This document shows positions 9,112-16,980 of a stretch of DNA of 64,000 nucleotides, piece by piece. Position numbers and translations under genes: made by a program. This DNA comes from Methylonatrum kenyense (GTDB lineage Bacteria; Pseudomonadota; Gammaproteobacteria; Nitrococcales; Aquisalimonadaceae), in the NCBI RefSeq assembly GCF_023195885.1, contig NZ_JALPKO010000005.1:62001-126000 (forward strand), read 5' to 3'. Within the stretch, counting starts at the first letter, position 1. Each line of letters starts with the position of its first letter. The notes under the pieces were generated by a model. It did not search any database, was not told the DNA's origin, and saw only the letters and a list, made by a program, of their open reading frames with translations.

Positions 9112-10473
9112 GTGAGTTCCACGCTTCCGCTTCGTCACCAGGCTTCGACCAATGACTTTTCCGGACGTCGTTTTCAGGTGTTCACCGCCCGCAATCTCGC
9201 CCGGATTCCCGGGGTGTCCCACCTGCCGGAGTCGCAGCGCTTCGCGATGCAGGTGGTGGCAAGTGTGTTGCCGTTCCGGGTCAACGACTATGTGGTCGAG
9301 GAACTCATCGACTGGGATCGGGTACCGGACGATCCCATCTTCCAGCTGGTGTTCCCGCAACGGGACATGCTGGCCCCGGAGAGTTTTTCCCGCATGGCGG
9401 AGGCCATTCGTCGAGATCGTGATCGGGGCGAGATCCAGCAGCTAGCCCGGGACATCCGGGGTACATTGAATCCGCACCCGGCCGGGCAGATGGAACTGAA
9501 TGTGCCCCAGCACCAGGGTGAGGCGGTCGAGGGCATGCAGCACAAGTATCGCGAGACGGTGCTGTTCTTTCCCAGCCAGGGCCAGGTCTGCCATTCCTAT
9601 TGCACGTTCTGTTTCCGCTGGGCGCAGTTCGTCGGTGACAAGGAACTGCGCTTCGCCTCCAACGAGGCGGACAGCCTGCTGGACTACCTGCGCAGCCACC
9701 CGGAGGTCAGCGACCTGCTGATGACCGGCGGCGACCCGATGGTGATGAAGACCCGGAACCTGGCGCAGTACCTGGAGCCCCTGCTGAAACCCGGGCTCGA
9801 ACACGTGCAGACTGTACGTATTGGTACCAAGGCGCTGACGTTCTGGCCCTATCGTTTCGTAACCGACAAGGATGCCGATGAGCTGCTGCGCTTGCTGGAA
9901 CGTCTGGTGGCGAGCGGCCGCCATGTGGCGATCATGGCCCATTACAACCATCCCCAGGAGATCTCCACGGCCATTGCCGAAGAGGCGATTCGCCGACTGC
10001 GGGATACTGGCGCCGAGATCCGTTCCCAGGGGCCGTTGCTGAACCACATCAATAACGATCCGGCGGACTGGGCCGCGCTCTGGCGCAAGCAGGTGCGGCT
10101 GGGGATCATCCCCTACTATATGTTTGTCGAACGCGATACGGGTGCCCGCCGCTACTTCGAGGTGCCGCTGGCCCGTGCCTGGGAGGTCTATCGGCAGGCG
10201 ATGAAGCAGGTCTCCGGCCTGGGCCGGACCGCGCGTGGTCCGTCGATGAGCGCCGATCCGGGCAAGGTAGAAATCCAGGGTGTTACGGAGATTCATGGTG
10301 AAAAGGTGTTCGTGCTGCGCTTCATCCAGGGGCGCAATCCGGATTGGGTGCAGCGGCCCTTCTTTGCCCGCTTTGATCCCGAGGCGACCTGGCTGAATCA
10401 GTTGCGACCGGCGTTCGGCGACAAGGAATTCTTCTACGAGGCGGAATACCGGGAGATGCTGAATCAGGCCTGA
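9112..10473 (+). CDS. Lysine-2,3-aminomutase-like radical SAM protein (KamA family)
   Basis: The 453-residue protein carries the radical SAM cluster motif CX3CX2C as CHSYCTFC, then the MTGGDPM stretch typical of lysine 2,3-aminomutases and EpmB. The usual PLP-lysine motif (PGGGGK) is not visible; the corresponding region reads MSADPGKVEI, so PLP dependence and substrate are uncertain. The frame is open to 8842, but the GTG at 9112 has a strong GAGGGGG site 8 nt upstream and is preferred. It is divergent from the phasin gene and overlaps the convergent DUF3429 gene by 10 bp. The substrate could be lysine, another amino acid or a protein. Confidence 0.82.
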   Translation: MSSTLPLRHQASTNDFSGRRFQVFTARNLARIPGVSHLPESQRFAMQVVASVLPFRVNDYVVEELIDWDRVPDDPIFQLVFPQRDMLAPESFSRMAEAIRRDRDRGEIQQLARDIRGTLNPHPAGQMELNVPQHQGEAVEGMQHKYRETVLFFPSQGQVCHSYCTFCFRWAQFVGDKELRFASNEADSLLDYLRSHPEVSDLLMTGGDPMVMKTRNLAQYLEPLLKPGLEHVQTVRIGTKALTFWPYRFVTDKDADELLRLLERLVASGRHVAIMAHYNHPQEISTAIAEEAIRRLRDTGAEIRSQGPLLNHINNDPADWAALWRKQVRLGIIPYYMFVERDTGARRYFEVPLARAWEVYRQAMKQVSGLGRTARGPSMSADPGKVEIQGVTEIHGEKVFVLRFIQGRNPDWVQRPFFARFDPEATWLNQLRPAFGDKEFFYEAEYREMLNQA

Positions 10474-10919
10474 TATCGTGCCAGCAGGGCGAGCACCAGC
10501 GCGGCCACGACCAGCAGCGTCAGCAGCGCCCGCAGGTTGCGAAACCAGCCCGGCAGCTTCAGGCGCAGAAGGTCCACCACCAGCTGCGCGACGAAGCAGA
10601 TGGTGAGCATGGCCAGCGCCGGGCCCAATGGCAGAAGCAGCGCAAGCCATGCCAGCAGGGACGGAACCACGCTGACAATGTAATGACTGCTGTCCGCAAC
10701 CGGGTCGCGCAGCGCCAGCCCCCAATGCACGCCGCCGAGAAAGGACAGAATGACTGCCGCATAGGCGGCTACGGCCCGTAACAGCCAGTCGGCCGTGTCG
10801 CCCCCGCCAAGGATCCAGGCCCAGACTGCCCCGAGCAGGAACGGCAGCACCCCCGCCAACCCCAGCCAGGTGGCGGTACGACGGGTCTGCGCGTCTATCG
10901 GTCGGGCAAGCTCGTTCAT
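10464..10919 (-). CDS. DUF3429 integral membrane protein
   Basis: This 151-residue protein has about four to five hydrophobic segments and the DUF3429 signature FLGGVHWGLAL. Its function is unknown. It lies 12 bp downstream of folX on the same strand and is probably the last gene of a folE-folX-DUF3429 operon. Its 3' end overlaps the convergent radical SAM gene. Confidence 0.85.
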   Translation of the reverse strand: MNELARPIDAQTRRTATWLGLAGVLPFLLGAVWAWILGGGDTADWLLRAVAAYAAVILSFLGGVHWGLALRDPVADSSHYIVSVVPSLLAWLALLLPLGPALAMLTICFVAQLVVDLLRLKLPGWFRNLRALLTLLVVAALVLALLARYQA

Positions 10920-10931
10920 CGCGTGGGCCGG

Positions 10932-11354
10932 TCAACCACCCGTGTCGTTACGGTGCGCACTCATGGTCAGCGATACGGAATCCGCGAAACGCAGGGCATG
11001 CGGCTTGTCGATCTCGACCTCGGCACGCTCCACGGACGGATGCTCCATGGCGCAGTTGAGCACGTCATGGACCAGTTTTTCCAGCAGCAGAAAGCGGTTT
11101 TCCTCGACCAGCCGGATGATCTGCTTGGTCACCGTCTTGTAGTTGAGCGCTTCCTCCGGCTGATCCGAGCGCGCCGCCTTCAGTGCGTCGTATTCGATCA
11201 GCACGTTGATCACGACGTCCTGCAGCTTTTGCTGCTCCTCGGGGTTGAAACCGATAAAGGTACGCAGCCGCAACTCCTTGATGCGGATGCGCGATCTCTC
11301 GAGCGTCCGCCCCTCGGTTTTTCTGATACCACTTTCCGGGGTCGGGCTGGCCAT
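10932..11354 (-). CDS. folX: Dihydroneopterin triphosphate 2'-epimerase (FolX)
   Basis: FolX interconverts dihydroneopterin and dihydromonapterin triphosphates in the tetrahydromonapterin branch of pterin synthesis. Residues from about 20 onward ([53 protein letters not shown]) resemble E. coli FolX more than FolB. The protein has 140 residues; the extra 20 or so at the N terminus could mean a later true start. The gene is 4 bp downstream of folE, so the two act in sequence on the same pathway. Confidence 0.88.
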   Translation of the reverse strand: MASPTPESGIRKTEGRTLERSRIRIKELRLRTFIGFNPEEQQKLQDVVINVLIEYDALKAARSDQPEEALNYKTVTKQIIRLVEENRFLLLEKLVHDVLNCAMEHPSVERAEVEIDKPHALRFADSVSLTMSAHRNDTGG

Positions 11355-11358
11355 GAGT

Positions 11359-11913
11359 TCAACGTCCGATCAGTTGCAGGAACTCGTTGCGGGTGGACTG
11401 CGAATCACGGAAAGCGCCAAGCATCACCGAGGTGCTCATCGAGGAATTCTGCTTGCCGACGCCACGCATCATCATGCACATATGGCGGGCGGTGATCTGT
11501 ACCGCGACCCCGTGGGCATCGGTGGCCTGCAGCAATGCCTCGGCGATTTCCCGCGTCATGTTCTCCTGGATCTGCAGCCGGCGAGAAAACATGTCGACAA
11601 TCCTGGCGATCTTGGACAGTCCGATCACCTTGCCGTTGGGGAGGTAGGCAACATTGGCGTGACCGATGAATGGCAGCAGGTGATGCTCGCACAGGGAATA
11701 GAATTCGATGTCCCGCACGATGACCATCTCGTCACTGTCCGAGGTGAACACCGCCTCGTTGACGACGGTTTCCAGGTCCTGATGGTAACCCCGGGTTAGG
11801 AAGCGAAATGCATCGGCGGCGCGGTGCGGCGTCTTGACCAGGCCTTCTCGGTCGACATCTTCACCGATGGCAGTGATGATCTGTGCGAAACACTTGTCCA
11901 TATCAATGCTCAT
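11359..11913 (-). CDS. folE: GTP cyclohydrolase I (zinc-dependent, FolE)
   Basis: FolE converts GTP to dihydroneopterin triphosphate, the first step of folate and pterin synthesis. The 184 residues include [20 protein letters not shown] with the zinc-binding Cys and His, and the third zinc ligand in [12 protein letters not shown], so this is the zinc-dependent type. It is first in a tight folE-folX-DUF3429 operon. The promoter region contains an 11-bp direct repeat (11962-11983). Confidence 0.95.
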   Translation of the reverse strand: MSIDMDKCFAQIITAIGEDVDREGLVKTPHRAADAFRFLTRGYHQDLETVVNEAVFTSDSDEMVIVRDIEFYSLCEHHLLPFIGHANVAYLPNGKVIGLSKIARIVDMFSRRLQIQENMTREIAEALLQATDAHGVAVQITARHMCMMMRGVGKQNSSMSTSVMLGAFRDSQSTRNEFLQLIGR

Positions 11914-11961
11914 CGGATGCGGTCCTTCGGCGGCAGGTTCATTTTCATGGCGTCATTTAAT

Positions 11962-11983
11962 CTTATACATAAATTGTACACAA
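11962..11983 (-). promoter_or_regulatory. Tandem 11-bp direct repeat, LitR/CarH-like operator candidate
   Basis: CTTATACATAA (11962-11972) is followed directly by ATTGTACACAA (11973-11983); the two share TT(A/G)TACA(T/C)AA. B12-dependent MerR-family light sensors (CarH/LitR) are known to bind 11-bp-spaced TGTACA-type repeats over promoters. On the minus strand the block contains TATAAG, a possible -10 box for folE. It lies between divergent folE and the hydantoinase gene and could control either. Confidence 0.45.
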
Positions 11984-12082
11984 ATGGTATTTCGGTGGCT
12001 GGCAGATCGCGCTGCGCAGCTCAATCCGTCATGGTAACGGATCAGTCAGGTCCGTGCCCCCTGCGCGTCTGGGCCGGTCGTC

Positions 12083-15000
12083 ATGGCGGATAAGCCGGCA
12101 GCCGAACCCGGCTGGGAATTCTGGGTCGATCGCGGCGGCACCTTTACCGATATCGTGGCCAGAGACCCGTCCGGCGCACTGAGTCGACTCAAGGTGTTAT
12201 CCGACAACCCGGAGCAGTATCCGGATGCTGCGCTGGAGGGGATCCGCCGCAGTCTTGGCCTTGGCCGGTCCGAGCCGATCCCCGAGGAATTGCTGCGCCG
12301 GGTCCGCATGGGTACCACTGTGGCGACCAACGCCTTGCTGGAGCGGCAGGGTGAAGCCACCGTGCTGCTGGTCACCCGTGGTTTCGCCGACGCCTTGCGC
12401 ATCGGCTATCAGGCACGGCCGGATATCTTCGCGCTGGATATCCGCCTGCCGGAACAATTGCAGCGCTGCACCGTGGAGGTGGATGAGCGCCTGGCCGCCG
12501 ATGGCACCGTGGTCGCGGCGCTCGACGAGGAAGGCCTGCTGGCGGAGCTGCAACGCCTGCGCGATGCCGGATTCCGGTCCTGTGCGATTGCGTTCATGCA
12601 TGGCTACCGCTATTCCCAGCATGAACGCCGTGCTGCCGCGCTCGCCCGTTCCGCGGGCTTCAGCCAGGTCAGTGCCTCGCATGAGGTCAGTCCGCTGATC
12701 CGTTTCGTCGCGCGCGGCGATACCACGGTCGTCGACGCGTACCTGTCACCGATCCTGCGACGCTACGTGCAGCAATTGCGTGAAGCACTGGGCAGGACCC
12801 CGCTGCAGTTCATGAAGTCCGACGGCACGCTGACCGATGCCGATCATTTCCAGGGGCGCGACGCAATATTGTCCGGTCCGGCCGGCGGTATCGTCAGCTG
12901 CGTGGGCACTGCCCGGGCCGCGGGTTTCGACCGCGTCATCGGTTTCGACATGGGCGGAACCTCGACCGATGTGTCGCATTGTCGCGGTGACTACGAGCGT
13001 AGCTCTGAATCCGTGGTCGCCGGCGTGCGCATGCGCATTCCGATGTTGCAGATTCACACCGTGGCTGCCGGCGGTGGTTCCTGCCTGGGCTTTGACGGCA
13101 CCCGCTACCGGGTCGGCCCGCGCTCGGCCGGTGCCAATCCGGGGCCGGCGTGCTACCGCCGTGGCGGGCCGCTCACTGTGACCGACTGCAATGTCATGCT
13201 GGGCAAGCTGCAACCGGAATTCTTCCCGGCCGTGTTCGGGCCTCATGGTGACCAACCGCTGGACCGCGAGGCCGTGGTGGAGGGCTTTGCCCGGCTCGCC
13301 GACGAGATCCACCAGGACACCGGAGACGAGCGGGGGCCGGAGGCGGTTGCCGAGGGATTTCTCCGGATTGCCGTGGACAATATGGCACATGCCATCAAGC
13401 GTATTTCGGTGCAGCGTGGACACGCATTGGACGACTACGTGTTGAACTGCTTCGGCGGGGCCGCGGGGCAACACGCCTGTCTGGTGGCCGATGCCCTGGG
13501 AATGCGGCGGGTGCTGCTGCATCCGCTGGCCGGGGTCTTGTCTGCCTACGGCATGGGCCTCGCCGAGTTGGGGCTGGTGCGTGAGCGCAGCGTCGATGCG
13601 GTGCTGGATGTGACCCGGCTGGACGAGCTTGAGGAGGCCTTCGCCGGGCTCGAGGAATCAGCCCGCCGGATGCTGCAGGAACAGGGCGCGGCGCCGTCGG
13701 CAATGCGTCTGGTCCGGCAACTGCGCCTGCGCTATGCGGGTAATGACACCAGTCTGACGGTGGACTGGGGGTCAGCGCATGCCATGGCCAGCCAGTTTGC
13801 GGAACGCCATCGGCACCGCTACGGTTTCGCGCTTCCCCAGCGAGAGCTTGTGGTCGCAAGTATTACCGTCGAGGCACGTGCCGCCGGCGAACTGCCGGAG
13901 CTCGGCTCGGAAACCGGGATGCCTGGCCTCGCAGCGGCAGCCGCGACGCCCGAATGCCATGTGCCGACGCGGATGGCGCAACGCGACTGGCCGCGCACAC
14001 CTGTTTATCGGCGCCAGGCGCTACAGGCGCAACAGTGTCTGGAGGGCCCGGCGATCATCGCCGATCCGGATTCAACCATCGTGCTGGAGCCTGGCTGGTC
14101 TGCCGGCGTTCGTCCTGGCGGGGTGCTGCTGCTGCGTCGCGAGGCCGAGCCGGCGTCTGACGCCAACGTCGATACGGCGGTGGATCCTGTGATGCTGGAG
14201 GTGTTCAACAATCTGTTCATGTCGGTTGCCGAGCAGATGGGGGCCGTATTGCGCCAGACTGCACAATCCACGAATATCAAGGAACGCTTGGATTTCTCCT
14301 GCGCCGTGTTCGACGCCGACGGCAACCTGGTGGCGAATGCGCCGCATGTGCCGGTGCATTTGGGGTCGATGGGCGAGAGTGTGCGAGCCGTCCTGCGGAC
14401 AGTTGGCGACGGCTTGCGGCCGGGCGATGCCTACCTGCTGAACGACCCCTACCAGGGCGGCACCCACCTGCCGGACATCACCACGGTCAGCCCGGTGTTC
14501 GACTCCGCCGGCCAGACACTGCTTTTTCTCGTTGCCAGCCGTGCCCACCATGCGGATGTCGGCGGCATCACGCCGGGGTCGATGCCGGCGCACAGTCGTC
14601 ACATTGACCAGGAAGGCGTGCTGTTCGGGGTAACGCCCGCGGTCCGTGACGGACACTTGCTGGAGGACTCCCTGCGCCGGCATTTCACGGCCGGCCCGCA
14701 CCCGTCGCGCAATATCGATCAGAACATCAACGATTTGCAGGCGCAGCTCGCGGCGAATACGCGCGGCGCCGAAGAACTGGCGGCGCTGATCCGCCAGTTC
14801 GGTCATTCCGTGGTCGCGGCCTACATGGGACATGTGCAGGATAACGCCGAAGAGCAGGTGCGGCGGGTGATCGATGGCTTGTCCGACGGCGTCGCAGAAA
14901 AGCAGATGGATAACGGCGCCAGGATCCGGGTCCGGTTCACGGTTGATCACCAGGCACGCCATCTGAGCGTGGACTTCGCCGGCACCAGCGCGCAGCAGTC

Positions 15001-15712
15001 CGGCAACTTCAACGCACCACTGGCGGTCACACGGGCAGCGGTGTTGTATGTGTTGCGTACACTGGTGGCGGACGCCATTCCGCTGAACGATGGCTGTCTG
15101 AAACCGGTGACCTTGCGTGTGCCGGAGGGGTGCATGTTGCGCCCCCGACATCCGGCCGCGGTGGTTGCCGGCAATGTCGAGGTCAGCCAGGTCGTGACCG
15201 ATGCACTTTACGCGGCCTGCGGCCGCCTCGCGGACAGCCAGGGCACGATGAACAACCTGACCTTCGGCAATACGCGCTACCAGCACTACGAAACCCTGTG
15301 CGGTGGCGCCGGCGCCGGTGATGGTTTTGCCGGCGCCAGTGCCGTCCAGGTGCACATGACCAATAGCCGCCTGACCGACCCGGAAGTGTTGGAGTCGCGC
15401 TTCCCCGTACGCCTTGAGGCGTTTCGCATTCGTCAGGACTCGGCAGGCTCGGGCCGCTGGCCGGGGGGCAATGGGGTTGAGCGCCGCATCCGGTTTCTCG
15501 AGCCGATGCAAATCGCCCTGCTAGCCAACAGCCGGCGACAGCCACCGCGTGGTCGCGCCGGCGGCGGCGATGCGGCTTGCGGCGAGGACTGGATCCTGCA
15601 CGCCGACGGCCGGCGGACCCCACTCACCGGGCGTGACAGTGAGGCGGTCGCGGTGGACGATATCCTGGTGGTGCGGACGCCCGGCGGCGGTGGCTTCGGT
15701 GCCGCCGAATGA
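12083..15712 (+). CDS. 5-oxoprolinase/hydantoinase family protein, fused A and B subunits
   Basis: These enzymes open 5-oxoproline or hydantoin rings with ATP hydrolysis. The 1209 residues contain the N-terminal Hydantoinase_A signature ([11 protein letters not shown]), the hydantoinase/oxoprolinase domain ([20 protein letters not shown]), a HyuA C-terminal domain to about residue 690, then Hydantoinase_B from about residue 700. Single-chain fusions of this length are typical of ATP-dependent 5-oxoprolinases, although many bacteria keep the subunits separate. The substrate cannot be fixed from sequence. The ATG at 12083 has a weak ribosome-binding site. A 55-bp palindrome follows the stop codon and leads into the next gene. 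Confidence 0.9.
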   Translation: MADKPAAEPGWEFWVDRGGTFTDIVARDPSGALSRLKVLSDNPEQYPDAALEGIRRSLGLGRSEPIPEELLRRVRMGTTVATNALLERQGEATVLLVTRGFADALRIGYQARPDIFALDIRLPEQLQRCTVEVDERLAADGTVVAALDEEGLLAELQRLRDAGFRSCAIAFMHGYRYSQHERRAAALARSAGFSQVSASHEVSPLIRFVARGDTTVVDAYLSPILRRYVQQLREALGRTPLQFMKSDGTLTDADHFQGRDAILSGPAGGIVSCVGTARAAGFDRVIGFDMGGTSTDVSHCRGDYERSSESVVAGVRMRIPMLQIHTVAAGGGSCLGFDGTRYRVGPRSAGANPGPACYRRGGPLTVTDCNVMLGKLQPEFFPAVFGPHGDQPLDREAVVEGFARLADEIHQDTGDERGPEAVAEGFLRIAVDNMAHAIKRISVQRGHALDDYVLNCFGGAAGQHACLVADALGMRRVLLHPLAGVLSAYGMGLAELGLVRERSVDAVLDVTRLDELEEAFAGLEESARRMLQEQGAAPSAMRLVRQLRLRYAGNDTSLTVDWGSAHAMASQFAERHRHRYGFALPQRELVVASITVEARAAGELPELGSETGMPGLAAAAATPECHVPTRMAQRDWPRTPVYRRQALQAQQCLEGPAIIADPDSTIVLEPGWSAGVRPGGVLLLRREAEPASDANVDTAVDPVMLEVFNNLFMSVAEQMGAVLRQTAQSTNIKERLDFSCAVFDADGNLVANAPHVPVHLGSMGESVRAVLRTVGDGLRPGDAYLLNDPYQGGTHLPDITTVSPVFDSAGQTLLFLVASRAHHADVGGITPGSMPAHSRHIDQEGVLFGVTPAVRDGHLLEDSLRRHFTAGPHPSRNIDQNINDLQAQLAANTRGAEELAALIRQFGHSVVAAYMGHVQDNAEEQVRRVIDGLSDGVAEKQMDNGARIRVRFTVDHQARHLSVDFAGTSAQQSGNFNAPLAVTRAAVLYVLRTLVADAIPLNDGCLKPVTLRVPEGCMLRPRHPAAVVAGNVEVSQVVTDALYAACGRLADSQGTMNNLTFGNTRYQHYETLCGGAGAGDGFAGASAVQVHMTNSRLTDPEVLESRFPVRLEAFRIRQDSAGSGRWPGGNGVERRIRFLEPMQIALLANSRRQPPRGRAGGGDAACGEDWILHADGRRTPLTGRDSEAVAVDDILVVRTPGGGGFGAAE

Positions 15713-15713
15713 T

Positions 15714-15769
15714 GAAGGAAGCACTGACCTATTTTCGCGCAGGCGCGAAAATAGGTCAGTGCTTCCTTA
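15714..15769. repeat. Miniature family A derivative (a6), perfect 26-bp hairpin
   Basis: Arms at 15715-15740 and 15743-15768 are perfectly complementary over 26 bp with a 2-nt AG spacer. The ends (AGGAAGCACTGAC and GTCAGTGCTTCCT) are family A termini carrying paired substitutions (AAC to AGC with GTT to GCT; GAT to GAC with ATC to GTC). It begins one base after the hydantoinase stop codon. Its right end, CCTTA, continues into AGGAGG, so it partly forms the ribosome-binding site of the next gene. Confidence 0.85.
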
Positions 15770-15783
15770 AGGAGGGTAGGACC

Positions 15784-16980
15784 ATGCAGGACCATGTGGT
15801 GATCATCGGAACCGGGCTTGCCGGCTATACCACGGCCCGCGAGTTCCGCTCCCTGGCGCCGGAGGCGCGGTTGACCCTGGTGACCTCCGATGACGGGGTT
15901 TCCTACTCGAAACCGATGTTGTCCAACGCCCTGCGCAAGGGACAGACCGCTGCCGAGCTGGCGCAGGCCAGTGCCGAGGCCATGGCCGAGTCACTGCAGG
16001 CGGACGTGCTGACCGGCGTCGACGTCCGGGCGATCGAGACCCAGACCCGGCAGCTGGTCTTCGATGATGGGCAGTTGGACTACGATCTGCTGGTCCTGGC
16101 TATCGGCGCCGATCCGTTGCCGCTGCCGTTCGAGGATCGATCCGATGGGCGGGTGCATCAGGTCAACAACCTGCAGCAGTATGCTGCCTTTCGTGAGGCG
16201 CTTGGTGATGAGGGCCGGGTATTGTTGGTCGGTGGCGGGCTGATCGGCTGCGAATTCGCGAACGACCTGGCCGAGGCGGGATACGGCGTGGATCTGGTCT
16301 ATCCGGAGGAGCTGCCGCTGCCGGCATTGTTGCCGGGACCAGCAGGGCAGGGCCTGGCCAAAGCGCTGCAGGACCTCGGCGTGAAATTGCATCCGGGGTG
16401 CACCGTCGAGACGGTGGAACGGCATGGCGAGGGTGTTCGGGCGCAGCTCTCGGACGGTACCGGACTGCGCGCAGCGCTGGTACTGAGCGCCGTTGGCTTG
16501 CGCCCCAGGACCGATCTGGCGCTCGAGGCCGGTCTGGACGTTGATCGCGGGATCAAGGTTGATCGCTTCCTGGCCACCTCTGACGACAGCATTTTTGCGC
16601 TTGGCGATTGTGCCCAGGTCGAGGGTTACTCGCTTTGCTATGTGGCACCGTTGACCAACGCCGCGCGCAGCCTTGCAAGGACCCTTGCTGGAGAGCGGAC
16701 CGCAGTGCACTACCCCGTGATGCCGGTCACGGTGAAAACCTCCTGTTTCCGTATAGTGGCATGGCCACCGGATCACGACGCCTCGGGCCGGTGGCAGCAC
16801 AATGGCACTGGTGCCGACCTGCGTGGGGAATTCCGTGACTCCGCCGGCGTGTTGCAGGGCTTTTATCTGACCGGCAAGCGAATCCGCGAGCGCATGGCGC
16901 TCAGCCGGGAGATGCCGCCGCTGATCGCGGCCGGTGTGGATGCGGGAACAGACCCTGAGACCGGGGGAGACCGGGAATGA
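15784..16980 (+). CDS. Rubredoxin-NAD(+) reductase-like FAD-dependent oxidoreductase
   Basis: The 398-residue flavoprotein has the FAD-binding IIGTGLAGYTTAREF at the N terminus, the NAD(P)H-binding VGGGLIGCEFANDLAEAG in the middle and the FAD-closing IFALGDCAQV near residue 275. It most resembles RubB/AlkT-type rubredoxin reductases, which pass electrons from NADH to rubredoxin. No rubredoxin gene is in the window, so the partner is unknown. The ATG at 15784 follows AAGGAGGGTAGGACC, a strong ribosome-binding site abutting the a6 hairpin. The stop codon overlaps the next start (ATGA). Confidence 0.85.
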   Translation: MQDHVVIIGTGLAGYTTAREFRSLAPEARLTLVTSDDGVSYSKPMLSNALRKGQTAAELAQASAEAMAESLQADVLTGVDVRAIETQTRQLVFDDGQLDYDLLVLAIGADPLPLPFEDRSDGRVHQVNNLQQYAAFREALGDEGRVLLVGGGLIGCEFANDLAEAGYGVDLVYPEELPLPALLPGPAGQGLAKALQDLGVKLHPGCTVETVERHGEGVRAQLSDGTGLRAALVLSAVGLRPRTDLALEAGLDVDRGIKVDRFLATSDDSIFALGDCAQVEGYSLCYVAPLTNAARSLARTLAGERTAVHYPVMPVTVKTSCFRIVAWPPDHDASGRWQHNGTGADLRGEFRDSAGVLQGFYLTGKRIRERMALSREMPPLIAAGVDAGTDPETGGDRE

